Assembly (NCBI RefSeq): GCF_016901835.1
Contig: NZ_JACJKX010000006.1
Coordinates: forward strand, 1 to 64,000
Reading direction: 5' to 3'
DNA length: 64,000 nt
Source of the DNA: Parasutterella secunda
GTDB taxonomy: Bacteria; Pseudomonadota; Gammaproteobacteria; Burkholderiales; Burkholderiaceae_F
Shown here piece by piece: positions 28,996 to 37,714 of this stretch. The notes under the pieces are model-generated. The model was given only the letters and a program-made list of their open reading frames with translations, had not been told where the DNA came from and ran no database searches. A program made the translations under genes and the position numbers. The first letter of the stretch is position 1; each line of letters starts with the position of its first letter.

Positions 28996-29394
28996 ATTGC
29001 CATCAAAATTTATTTTTGTCGACCGAGTGTGCTTTATTTCGACAATTCAACCAGGCGCCTCATAACCCACTGTTTTATTGAATCTTTTTTCTTATCTAAT
29101 TATTTCATCTTATTGTTACCTGCTCTCATTTTGTGCAGACCGCTCTATCCGCTTCTGCTTAGGTTTACTTAAAAATATTTAGAGAAAATTGCCTAACTGT
29201 CTCGTCTCAAATTTATGGTTTTTCAAAACTATCTCAATGAAAAATAAGACATTTTCTTATTGTCGGCTTTTTGTCGCCATCGTTCGGCTAAATTTTGAAA
29301 ATTATCTCGATTTTTCAGTGCATTAGCGACTTGTTCACAACGCTTCGGATCCATAAACTGGCGAGAAATCAACGCTTATTTTTCGGAGAACCAA
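28996..29394. other. Intergenic region, about 400 bp, no gene seen
   Basis: AT-rich spacer between the serB terminator and the amino-acid binding protein gene. I see no open frame with a domain and no convincing RNA fold. The length suggests a regulated promoter for the binding-protein gene, but I cannot assign boxes with confidence. Confidence 0.5.
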
Positions 29395-30153
29395 ATGAAA
29401 AAATTGCTCTTGAGTGTGCTTTTGGGATCGGCGATCGCTGCAAGTTCTGCCGCCTCTGCCGCGACCATCCTGGTCGGTACTGATGCGGGACTTGCCCCTT
29501 TTGAATTCAAAGATCCCAAAACGAATGAAATTGTCGGTTTTGATATTGATCTCATCACAGCCATTGCCAAAGCCGTGGGAGATGAAGCCAAAATCCAGAA
29601 TATGCAATTTGCCGGTTTAATCCCTGCACTGCAAAGCAATATGGTCGATGTCGGAGCCGCTGCCATAACCATTACCCCTGAGCGTCAAAAGCAAGTCCTT
29701 TTTACCGATCCTTACTACGATGTGGGTCTTGTGATGGTCATTCAAAAGAAAAACGAAGATAAATTCAAGACGCTCAAAGACATGGAAGGCAAACGCATTT
29801 GTGCTCAGATCGGTTCAACCGGTTCTATTTTGGCCTCCACAGTCAAGGGTGCCACGGTTGCCAATTTTGACCAAATCGGTGAAGCCTTCATGGAACTGAA
29901 AATGAATGGTTGCGATTCCGTCATGGTCGACAAGACGGTCACACTTTACTACTTGACCAAGCATAACGATAAAGATATTTTAATGGTCCCTCATGTCTAT
30001 AACCCGAAACAAAACGGTTTTGCTGTAGCCAAAAACAACAAGGCTTTATTGGACAAACTCAATAAGGGACTAAAGATTATTAAGGAAAACGGCGAGTACG
30101 ACAAAATTTACGAAAAGTGGCTCGGTAAGAAACCTGACGCCCAACAAAAGTAA
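29395..30153 (+). CDS. Amino-acid ABC transporter substrate-binding protein (SBP family 3), orphan
   Basis: The 252-residue protein has a signal peptide (MKKLLLSVLLGSAIAASSAASA) and the family-3 binding fold: ILVGTDAGLAPFEFKD, VGFDIDLITAIAKA, then AAITITPERQKQVLFTDPYYDVG. It should bind a polar or charged amino acid in the periplasm. No permease or ATPase gene follows; a terminator and then an amidohydrolase do, so the membrane parts must be elsewhere. Confidence 0.9.
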   Translation: MKKLLLSVLLGSAIAASSAASAATILVGTDAGLAPFEFKDPKTNEIVGFDIDLITAIAKAVGDEAKIQNMQFAGLIPALQSNMVDVGAAAITITPERQKQVLFTDPYYDVGLVMVIQKKNEDKFKTLKDMEGKRICAQIGSTGSILASTVKGATVANFDQIGEAFMELKMNGCDSVMVDKTVTLYYLTKHNDKDILMVPHVYNPKQNGFAVAKNNKALLDKLNKGLKIIKENGEYDKIYEKWLGKKPDAQQK

Positions 30154-30162
30154 CTTTAATTC

Positions 30163-30199
30163 AATAAGCCTCAAACTCCCCTCTTTTGAGGCTTATTTT
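30163..30199 (+). terminator. Intrinsic terminator after the binding-protein gene
   Basis: AATAAGCCTCAAA (30163-30175) pairs with TTTGAGGCTTATT (30185-30197), followed by T's. A 13-bp stem. Confidence 0.85.
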
Positions 30200-30220
30200 C
30201 ACTAATATCAAACAATTTTC

Positions 30221-31417
30221 ATGAAAAGCATTGAACGAATCAACGAACTCACTACAGAATTTACGGCCATTCGCAGAGACTTCCATCGTCACCCGGAATT
30301 AAGTCATCATGAATGGAAAACGGCTGAAAAAATTGCCGATTTTTTAAAGCTCTGGGGTTATGAGGTTCACTGCGGAATCGGCGGAGCCGGAGTTGTCGGC
30401 ATTATCCGAAACGGAACTTCAAACAAATGTATCTCCATTCGGGCTGATATGGACGCCTTGCCTGTTACAGAAGCAAACCTCTTTGCCCATGCATCGACCA
30501 CTCCGGGAGTGATGCATGCCTGCGGTCATGACGGGCACATGGCGATGGCTCTCTTGACTGCCCGATATCTGGCAGAAACAAAAAGGTTCGACGGTAAAGT
30601 TCAATTTGTTTTCCAACCCAGTGAAGAACAAGACGGTGGAGCCTCTGACATGGTCAATGATGGACTTTTTGAGCGTTTCCCAACCGACTGTATCATTGCC
30701 TGCCACAATTGGCCGGATATCCCTGAAGGAAAAATCGGCATAAATTACCAAACGATTATGGCCAGCTGCAATGCTTTCAAAATCACGGTTAAAGGCCGAG
30801 GTTCTCATGGGGCGATGCCCAACGAATCCATTGATCCGGTCTTTGTTGCCGTGCAAATCGTCAACTGTCTTCAGGCAATCATCACTCGTCAAAAAAATCC
30901 TCTTGATGCGGCAGTCCTGTCCATTTGCAAGCTTTGCGCCGGAAAAACCTACAATGTGATTCCCGATAGTGCCGAAATAGAAGGAACGGTCAGAACATTT
31001 TCAGAAGCAGTAACCACCCTCATAGCCGAAAACATGGAAAAAATCGCTCATCAAGTGGCTTTAGCATTCGGTGCACAATGTGAGGTTCATTTTGTCCGAC
31101 AGGTCCCTCCCGTGAGCAATCGTTCGGAAATTGTCAGTGCAATAGAAAACGCTGCGATTGAACTTTTCGGTTCAACCTCTGTTGTTTCTCAGGCTCCTGT
31201 CATGCCATCTGAAGATTTCGGTGTTTATTTGAAACATCGACCGGGCGCTCTGTTTTTCATCGGCAATGGAGAAGGATCCCACAGAGTCGCCGGGCACGGT
31301 GAGGGCCCCTGTTCACTGCACAACCCCTCTTACGATTTCAATGATGCCATCTTGCCGATCGGCGCCGGTTTATTTGTCACGGTAGTAGAAAATTACCTGT
31401 CAAACACTAAAAATTAA
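30221..31417 (+). CDS. M20D amidohydrolase (hippurate hydrolase/aminoacylase type)
   Basis: The 398-residue enzyme has the M20D signatures: RRDFHRHPELSHHEWKTAEKI near the N-terminus, the metal-site motif MHACGHDGHMAMAL (about residues 103-116), and PSEEQDGGASDM with the catalytic glutamates. The lid domain begins after GSHGAMP. It hydrolyses N-acyl amino acids such as hippurate, N-acetyl amino acids or IAA conjugates. No signal peptide. Its neighbours, an amino-acid binding protein and RidA, support a role in amino-acid salvage. Confidence 0.88.
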   Translation: MKSIERINELTTEFTAIRRDFHRHPELSHHEWKTAEKIADFLKLWGYEVHCGIGGAGVVGIIRNGTSNKCISIRADMDALPVTEANLFAHASTTPGVMHACGHDGHMAMALLTARYLAETKRFDGKVQFVFQPSEEQDGGASDMVNDGLFERFPTDCIIACHNWPDIPEGKIGINYQTIMASCNAFKITVKGRGSHGAMPNESIDPVFVAVQIVNCLQAIITRQKNPLDAAVLSICKLCAGKTYNVIPDSAEIEGTVRTFSEAVTTLIAENMEKIAHQVALAFGAQCEVHFVRQVPPVSNRSEIVSAIENAAIELFGSTSVVSQAPVMPSEDFGVYLKHRPGALFFIGNGEGSHRVAGHGEGPCSLHNPSYDFNDAILPIGAGLFVTVVENYLSNTKN

Positions 31418-31473
31418 GCATTTGGAAATGCCGAGCTTCGATTAAAATCAAAAGAAAAACCATGGAGGCAAAA

Positions 31474-31857
31474 ATGAAATTGGTTTGTCCGCCGTTTAAA
31501 GGTGAAAATAAAGGTCATTACAGTGCTGGTGTCATTTCCAAAGGAATGCTCTACGTCTCGGGGCAGCTTTCAATCGATCCCGATACTCGTCAGGTCTGCC
31601 AGGGAGACATCAAGGCCCATACTCGTTTAGCGCTCGACAACGTTGACCGTGTTTTAAAAGAAGCGGGAGTCAGACGGGACCAGGTTGTGTTTTGCCGCGT
31701 CTATACCCCGAGTGTCGAATATTGGAGACCGATTAATGAGGTGTATGCCGAGTTTTTTGGCTCGCACAAACCCGGTCGAGTCGTCGTTTCCACAACCGAT
31801 TTGCATTTCGGTTGTCTTGTTGAAATTGAAGCGATCGCAGAAGTCGACGAGTCTTAA
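31474..31857 (+). CDS. RidA/YjgF-family protein
   Basis: This protein of about 127 residues has the RidA layout: GHYSAGVISKGMLYVSGQLSIDPDTRQV, then AHTRLALDNVDRVLKEAG, and the C-terminal VEIEAIAEVDE. The conserved arginine that binds the imine carboxylate in RidA appears as KPGRVVVST. RidA enzymes deaminate reactive enamine/imine intermediates; some members act on other substrates. An ATG at 31462 preceded by AACC ATGGAGG is possible, but the GGAGG there serves better as the ribosome site for the ATG at 31474. Confidence 0.82.
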   Translation: MKLVCPPFKGENKGHYSAGVISKGMLYVSGQLSIDPDTRQVCQGDIKAHTRLALDNVDRVLKEAGVRRDQVVFCRVYTPSVEYWRPINEVYAEFFGSHKPGRVVVSTTDLHFGCLVEIEAIAEVDES

Positions 31858-31883
31858 CTGATTGAGCAAAAAGACAAATTACC

Positions 31884-31906
31884 AACCGGGCCTTGCCCGG
31901 TTTTTT
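31884..31906 (+). terminator. Intrinsic terminator after the RidA-family gene
   Basis: AACCGGG (31884-31890) and CCCGGTT (31896-31902) around a 5-nt loop, followed by T6. Confidence 0.85.
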
Positions 31907-32133
31907 ATTATCATTTTTATTTCATAGTTGTTATAAAAATGAAAAAAAATGACACTTATATGACATATCAGTTCTCTAAGAAATCCTCTCATCTCTTTGA
32001 TTTTTAACAATTATTAGAACCTCTTTTTTCATTTCCATGTTTCGATTTGTCATTAAATCTTCACCGAAACAGAGAAATTAATTCACATAGCTTTTCAATA
32101 ATTTCCCCCATTCTCGATAGGAGTTCTGTTTTC

Positions 32134-32955
32134 ATGCTTGAATTGCGTCATATTTCCAAAAGTTTCGGTGATCGACAAGTTCTGTCTGATATTTCTCTGA
32201 GCATTAATAAAGGGGAAATCGTTTCCATCCTCGGCCCGTCCGGCTGTGGGAAAACAACGCTTTTAAATTTGATTCTCGGCCTCACTGAACTCACTGAAGG
32301 TCAATTGGTTTTGGATGGTGAAGATCTCAGTCATGTTTCGATGAAAGACCGCGGTTTTAACATCGTATTCCAGGATTTCGCGCTTTTCCCCAACCTCAAT
32401 GCCCGTGAAAATATTCTCTACGGTTTGCGCAACAATCCCAATGCTTCGACCCCTCAAGAAGTTGAAGATCTGATTGATTTGTTGGGTTTGAGAAAACACT
32501 TGGATCAACGCATCGATGAACTCTCCGGCGGTCAGAAGCAACGCGTGGCCATTGCCCGTACTTTGGTTTTAAAACCCCGTTTATTGCTGCTTGACGAACC
32601 GCTTTCTGCTTTGGACGGCATTATCAAAGAGTCCATTAAAGAACGTATTCGTACGGTTGCCCGTCAGTACCAACTGACCACGTTGATTGTGACGCATGAC
32701 CCGGAAGAAGCGTTGACGCTTTCCGATCGCGTACTCATTATCAATGAAGGTAAGATTGCTCAATTTGCTGAACCGCAAACAATCATCAGCAATCCGGCCA
32801 ATGATTTCATCCGTCAGTTCATTCTGTCCCAGTTAAATATTAAGCGCTCGAATATTCTGAAGCTTTTCAGTGAGAGTCTGCCCCAAACCACGCCCGCTTC
32901 AAGCCGAATTGCCAAACCGCAACCCTTCCAGGAATTCGGCCACGCTGTCGCATAA
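32134..32955 (+). CDS. phnT: 2-aminoethylphosphonate-type ABC importer ATPase
   Basis: The 273-residue ATPase has Walker A GPSGCGKTT, Q-loop FQDFALFPNL, signature LSGGQKQR and Walker B LLLLDEPLSALD. It resembles the Fe3+/putrescine-type import ATPases to which PhnT belongs. The frame is open from 32047, but the ATG at 32134 has TAGGAG upstream and starts the ABC fold correctly. The AEP assignment rests on phnW and phnX downstream in the same direction. Confidence 0.82.
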   Translation: MLELRHISKSFGDRQVLSDISLSINKGEIVSILGPSGCGKTTLLNLILGLTELTEGQLVLDGEDLSHVSMKDRGFNIVFQDFALFPNLNARENILYGLRNNPNASTPQEVEDLIDLLGLRKHLDQRIDELSGGQKQRVAIARTLVLKPRLLLLDEPLSALDGIIKESIKERIRTVARQYQLTTLIVTHDPEEALTLSDRVLIINEGKIAQFAEPQTIISNPANDFIRQFILSQLNIKRSNILKLFSESLPQTTPASSRIAKPQPFQEFGHAVA

Positions 32956-32968
32956 GTAGGAGTCGGTC

Positions 32969-34684
32969 ATGCTTTCTGCATTATTCGGTAAAGGGCAAAA
33001 AGAACTGAAGATTCTTTATGTTTTGATTACCCTGACGCTTGCCGCTATCTTGCTTTATCCCTTGGGTTGTGTTCTTTTCCAATCCATTCTGACGCGTGAC
33101 GGATCGTTAGGTTTTGCCAACTATTTTTCTCTGCTGTCTCAAGGGACATTCTGGACTGCACTCGGCAATAGTTTCACCGTCTCGGGCATCTCTGCTGCCA
33201 TTGCAACGGTTATGGCCTTTTTCTGTGCCTACGGGTTGCACTTTTCCCGCATTCGTCCGGGGCTGAAAAAGATCATTCAGATCATCGTTCTGCTGCCGCT
33301 CTTTTTACCCTCGATTACTTACGGTTTTGCAGTCATTTACTCGTTCGGCCGTTTGGGTCTGGTGAGTCAATTAATCGCTCCGCCGCCCTTTTCCATTTAT
33401 GGATTCTGGGGCCTGTTGATTGCAGACGTAATCTATACGTTACCGCCCGCTTTCCTGATTCTTTACAACGCCTTTTTCTACGTTGATCGCAACTTCATCA
33501 CCGTCTCGAAGTTGATGGGAGACAGTCCTTCCCAGACCTTCTACATCACGGCTGTTCGCCCGGTGGTCGGATCACTCATGTCGGCATTTATTCTGAGCTT
33601 TTTCCTCTCGTTTACCGACTTCGGTATCCCGGTCTCCATTGCCGGCGAATATGAAGTGATTGCTACGCAGCTCTACACCACGATGATGGGTGCCATTCCA
33701 AATTTCGGAGAAGGCGCAGTCATTGCCATGGCAATGTTGGTCCCCTCTGTTGCCTCTGTCCTGATGCTTCGTTGGGTGGATCGCTTCAACTTCCGCTACA
33801 ACAAAATTTCTAAAGCTGAAGTGGCCGTTAATCCTCTCAGAGATGCCTTGTATCTCGTGTATTACCTGCTCATTTCGCTTGCGCTGTTGTCGGTGTTCCT
33901 GGTGATGTTTGTCGTACCGTTTGTCAAACAATGGCCCTATCAACCGTTCTTCACGCTCGATGTGATCACTCGTATCATCGGTGACAGCTCCATCTGGCAA
34001 GTGTACGAACACTCTGTTGCCGTGGCTTTGGTTTCGGCCGCCGTCGGCACGATCTTCTGCTATGCCGCCGCATTAGTGAAGGCTCGCTCGACCTTACCCG
34101 CCTGGTGTCAAACGACAATGGATTCGTTTGCCATGATCACCAATACTGTCCCGGGTATGGTACTTGGTATCGGTTTCCTCTTTGCTATGAGCGGAACGCC
34201 TCTGGCCAATACCTTCACAATTCTGGTACTGGCTAACCTCGTGCACTTCTTTACTACGCCATACATGATGGCAACGTCGGCCTTATCGAAGATGAACGCC
34301 GGTTGGGAAACCACGGGTGCCTTGATGGGCGACACTTGGATTAAAACTGTTTCTCGAGTGATCGTGCCCAATTCTCTGCCGACGCTTTTGCAGATGTTCC
34401 AATACTTCTTTGTGAGCGCCATGGTCACCATCAGTGCGGTTGTGTTCTTGACCGGTGCAAGAACCATGTTGTTGACAACCAAGATCAAAGAACTTCAATA
34501 CTTCGAAAAATTTGAAGAAATCTTCGTTCTGTCCCTCTTGGTTTTCCTGACTAATGTCGCCGCCAAGCTGATTTTCGATGCTTTGAGCCACTACGCTCAA
34601 AACAACAACGGTCAAGGTTTACTGACCAAATTAAATAATTTTTTGCAATCTTTTACGGCCCGAAAAGCGAGCCAATCTATCTGA
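32969..34684 (+). CDS. Fused double permease of the aminoethylphosphonate importer (PhnU-PhnV type)
   Basis: The 571-residue membrane protein has about twelve membrane segments in two permease halves. Each half carries an ATPase-coupling loop: KLMGDSPSQTFYITAVRPVV in the first and GALMGDTWIKTVSRVIVPNS in the second. In Salmonella the AEP system has separate PhnU and PhnV; here one chain supplies both, as in FbpB-type permeases. It follows phnT by 13 nt and precedes phnS. Confidence 0.85.
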   Translation: MLSALFGKGQKELKILYVLITLTLAAILLYPLGCVLFQSILTRDGSLGFANYFSLLSQGTFWTALGNSFTVSGISAAIATVMAFFCAYGLHFSRIRPGLKKIIQIIVLLPLFLPSITYGFAVIYSFGRLGLVSQLIAPPPFSIYGFWGLLIADVIYTLPPAFLILYNAFFYVDRNFITVSKLMGDSPSQTFYITAVRPVVGSLMSAFILSFFLSFTDFGIPVSIAGEYEVIATQLYTTMMGAIPNFGEGAVIAMAMLVPSVASVLMLRWVDRFNFRYNKISKAEVAVNPLRDALYLVYYLLISLALLSVFLVMFVVPFVKQWPYQPFFTLDVITRIIGDSSIWQVYEHSVAVALVSAAVGTIFCYAAALVKARSTLPAWCQTTMDSFAMITNTVPGMVLGIGFLFAMSGTPLANTFTILVLANLVHFFTTPYMMATSALSKMNAGWETTGALMGDTWIKTVSRVIVPNSLPTLLQMFQYFFVSAMVTISAVVFLTGARTMLLTTKIKELQYFEKFEEIFVLSLLVFLTNVAAKLIFDALSHYAQNNNGQGLLTKLNNFLQSFTARKASQSI

Positions 34685-34702
34685 TATCAAGGAGTTAATC
34701 GT

Positions 34703-35722
34703 ATGAAACGCATCTCTGCCCTGTCTATTTCCGTTTTGACCGCTGCCGTGTTGGGTCTGAGTGCCTGCAGCGACGACAGCGCCACGCAAAACCAAAAGAC
34801 TGCCGCAGCCAGTGAGCCCGCCAAGCAAGTTGTGATTTACACCAACGCTGACGAAGAAGCCCAACAAGCCATGAAAAACGCGCTCGACAACAATGGTTTC
34901 AAGGGCGCATACCTGATGCAATCTTTCGGTACTTCCGAGTTGGGTGGCAAGATCGCTGCTGAAGGTAAGAACATCGAAGCTGACCTCGTCACGATCAGCA
35001 CCTACTATTTGGACAGCTTCCAAAAGAAGAACAAGATGTTCCAGGACCTGACGTTCAAGACCGAACCGATTAATCCGACTCCGTCTTACTACGCTCCGAT
35101 TTTGGGTAACACCGGCGCTTTGTTTGTGAACACTGAAGTCCTCAAGACCTCCGGTCTTGCCGCTCCGAAGGCAATCGCTGATTTGGCCAAACCGGAATAC
35201 GCTGGCCACATCTCTGTGCCTGACATCACGGGTTCTTCTACTTCCTGGTTGATGACTCAAGCCGTTCTTTCTGCCGAAGGCGAAGAACAAGGTGCCAAGA
35301 CCATTGCTGCTATTGAAAAGAACGCCGGTGCTCACTTGGAAAAATCCGGTTCTGCTCCTCTGAAGAAGTTGCGTGCCGGTGAAGTGGCTGTCGGTTTCGG
35401 TCTGCGTCACCAAGCCGTGGCTGACAAGGCCAAGGGATTGCCGATTGACTACATCGACCCGGTCGAAGGTAACTTCCAATTGCAAGAAGCCGTGGCTGTT
35501 GTCGATAAGGGTGACAAGACCAACCCCAATGCTCAAAAGATGGCTCAAACCATCATTACTCATGGCCGTGCCGAACTGTTGAAGTTCTACCCGGTCGCTT
35601 TGTACAAGGGTGAAACCGTTTCTGCAGAAAACAAACCTGCTAATCCTCAACTCTACAAGGAACCGTTGACGGTTGAATTGCTTGAAGCCCATCAAAAATT
35701 GGTTAAGGGCCAAAACAAGTAA
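34703..35722 (+). CDS. phnS: Aminoethylphosphonate-type binding lipoprotein
   Basis: The 339-residue protein has a lipoprotein signal with lipobox LSAC (Cys22). The rest is an iron/AEP/thiamine-class binding fold: VVIYTNADEEAQQAMKNAL, then PSYYAPILGNTGALFVNTEVLK and SVPDITGSSTSWLMTQAV. It would present the phosphonate to the permease. AGGAG stands before the ATG. A terminator-like hairpin separates it from phnW. Confidence 0.82.
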   Translation: MKRISALSISVLTAAVLGLSACSDDSATQNQKTAAASEPAKQVVIYTNADEEAQQAMKNALDNNGFKGAYLMQSFGTSELGGKIAAEGKNIEADLVTISTYYLDSFQKKNKMFQDLTFKTEPINPTPSYYAPILGNTGALFVNTEVLKTSGLAAPKAIADLAKPEYAGHISVPDITGSSTSWLMTQAVLSAEGEEQGAKTIAAIEKNAGAHLEKSGSAPLKKLRAGEVAVGFGLRHQAVADKAKGLPIDYIDPVEGNFQLQEAVAVVDKGDKTNPNAQKMAQTIITHGRAELLKFYPVALYKGETVSAENKPANPQLYKEPLTVELLEAHQKLVKGQNK

Positions 35723-35744
35723 TTTCTAGTTAATTTAATAAACC

Positions 35745-35782
35745 GCGGGACGAATGACGGTCGTCCCGCAATACTTTTTTTT
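35745..35782 (+). terminator. Hairpin with T-run between phnS and phnW
   Basis: GCGGGACGA (35745-35753) pairs with TCGTCCCGC (35761-35769), then a short spacer and about eight T's. It sits inside the phn operon between uptake and breakdown genes, so partial termination is likely. Confidence 0.75.
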
Positions 35783-35794
35783 AAAAGAACCAAA

Positions 35795-36913
35795 ATGACT
35801 ATGCAAGATCCTAATACTTACAAATTGCTGACTCCCGGTCCTTTGACCACTTCTTTGACGGTTCGTACTGAAATGCTTGTCGACCGCTGTACGTGGGATA
35901 AAGACTATAAAGACATGACGCAGGAAGTTCGTTCTTCTTTGCTTGAACTGGCTCACGCTGATCCGAAAGAGTACACCACTGTTTTGATGCAAGGCAGCGG
36001 AACTTTCGGTGTGGAATCCGTTTTGTCTTCCATTCCCGGGGAAAACGATTGCGTACTGGTTCTTGTAAACGGTGCATACACGGAACGCATGTGCCAAATT
36101 CTGACTTATCACCGTATTCACTTCAAACGCTTGGACTTTGCCTGGGACAGTATCCCCGATGCCAAGGAAGTTGAAGAATTCCTCAAAGTCAATCCGGATG
36201 TCACGATGGTAGCCATGGTGCATAGTGAAACCACTACGGGTATTTTGAACGACATCGCCGCCGTGGGCGCCGTAGTTAAAGCCGCCGGTAAGACCTTCAT
36301 CGTTGATGCCATGAGCTCCTTTGGCGGTGTCGATATTAATGTTCCTGAAATCGGTATTGATTTTCTTGTTTCCTCTGCCAACAAATGTATCCAGGGTGTA
36401 CCGGGCTTTTCTTTCATCATCGCCCGTATTGAAAAATTAATGGCCAGCAAAGGCAATGCCCGTTCCTTGTCTCTCGATCTTTATGATCAATGGCGAGTCA
36501 TGGAAAAAGACGGCGGTAAGTGGCGCTTTACTTCTCCCACACATGTTGTCGCAGCATTTCATCGCGCCATCTCGGAATTAAAAGAAGAAGGCGGCATCGC
36601 CGTGCGTAATGCCCGTTACGCTAAGTGCAACCAAATGCTCCGAGACGGCATGAAAGAACTCGGCTTTGAAGCCTATATCGATGCCTCTCACCAAGGCCCC
36701 ATCATCACAACGTTCTTCTATCCGGAAAATGCCAACTTTACCTTCGCCGGCATGTATGACTATTTAAAGACGCACGGCTATGTTATCTATCCGGGTAAGC
36801 TGACCGAACGTGACACATTCCGTTTAGGCAACATCGGCGAAATTTATGAAAGTGATGTCGAACGCGTTTTAGCTATTTTCAAAGACTATTTAAATGAGGT
36901 AAACCATGCCTAA
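35795..36913 (+). CDS. phnW: 2-aminoethylphosphonate:pyruvate aminotransferase
   Basis: The 372-residue fold-type I PLP enzyme opens with YKLLTPGPLTTS, has QGSGTFGVESVL for phosphate binding, DAMSSFGGVDI, and the Schiff-base Lys197 in SSANKCIQGVPGFSF. It moves the amino group of AEP to pyruvate, giving phosphonoacetaldehyde and alanine. An ATG at 35801 is an in-frame alternative start. The 3' end overlaps phnX by 8 nt, so the two steps are translationally coupled. Confidence 0.93.
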   Translation: MTMQDPNTYKLLTPGPLTTSLTVRTEMLVDRCTWDKDYKDMTQEVRSSLLELAHADPKEYTTVLMQGSGTFGVESVLSSIPGENDCVLVLVNGAYTERMCQILTYHRIHFKRLDFAWDSIPDAKEVEEFLKVNPDVTMVAMVHSETTTGILNDIAAVGAVVKAAGKTFIVDAMSSFGGVDINVPEIGIDFLVSSANKCIQGVPGFSFIIARIEKLMASKGNARSLSLDLYDQWRVMEKDGGKWRFTSPTHVVAAFHRAISELKEEGGIAVRNARYAKCNQMLRDGMKELGFEAYIDASHQGPIITTFFYPENANFTFAGMYDYLKTHGYVIYPGKLTERDTFRLGNIGEIYESDVERVLAIFKDYLNEVNHA

Positions 36914-37700
36914 GATTGAGGCTGTTATTTTTGACTGGGCCGGTACCACCGTCGACTTCGGCTCCACGAGTCCCGTGAGCGCTTTCATGGAAGCATTCCG
37001 TCGCGCAGGTGTAGATGTCACTGATGAAGAAACTCGTGCTCCGATGGGATTGTTAAAGCGTGACCATATCCGTACCATGCTTCGTATGCCTCGCATTGAA
37101 AAGGCTTGGAGCGAACACTACGGTCGCACTCCTAATGCTGATGATGTGGAAGCGCTTTATGCGGATTTTGAACCCGCTCTTATGGCCGTCTTGCCTAAGC
37201 ACTGCGATATCAAACCCTTTGTTTTGGACGCTGTCCACACTTTAAGAGAAAAAGGCATCAAGATCGGCTCCACCACGGGCTTTACCACCTCGATGATGGA
37301 AGTGGTGGTTCCTGAGGCTGCCAAAGCGGGCTACAGTCCCGACACGTTTGTGACCGCTGACGATACGGGCGGTTTCGGTCGTCCCTGGCCCTACATGGTT
37401 TTTGAAAACATGCGCCGCCTTGGCTTAGCTGATGTCCGCCGCATTGTTAAAGTCGGCGATACGGTCTCTGACATGCGCGAAGGTAAGAATGCCGGCTTAA
37501 TCACTGTCGGTGTTACCGAAGGCAGTTCCGTCATCGGTTTAAATAAGGAGTCCTGGGATAAACTCACGGACATGGAACGCTTCTCACTGCGTAAAAAGGC
37601 TCGTGAAACGTTCTTTGCCAATGGTGCCGATTTTGTGATCGACACCATGGCAGAATTGCCGAAGTTAATTGAAGCGATCGAACAAGGCGAACAGGCCTAA
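36906..37700 (+). CDS. phnX: Phosphonoacetaldehyde hydrolase
   Basis: The 264-residue HAD enzyme has motif I FDWAGTTVDFGS (Asp10, with the alanine replacing the usual acid in the +2 position, as expected for PhnX). It carries the Schiff-base Lys51 in GLLKRDHI, and VKVGDTVSDMREGKNAG later. It splits phosphonoacetaldehyde to acetaldehyde and phosphate. With phnW it completes release of phosphate, carbon and nitrogen from AEP. Confidence 0.93.
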   Translation: MPKIEAVIFDWAGTTVDFGSTSPVSAFMEAFRRAGVDVTDEETRAPMGLLKRDHIRTMLRMPRIEKAWSEHYGRTPNADDVEALYADFEPALMAVLPKHCDIKPFVLDAVHTLREKGIKIGSTTGFTTSMMEVVVPEAAKAGYSPDTFVTADDTGGFGRPWPYMVFENMRRLGLADVRRIVKVGDTVSDMREGKNAGLITVGVTEGSSVIGLNKESWDKLTDMERFSLRKKARETFFANGADFVIDTMAELPKLIEAIEQGEQA

Positions 37701-37714
37701 TTAGTTCGTTTCTT

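Noticed and set aside
34631-35713. Long open frame of 360 codons on the minus strand opposite phnS
   Set aside because: It lies exactly antisense to a clear lipoprotein gene, has no recognisable domain, and its length is explained by codon usage of phnS in that register.
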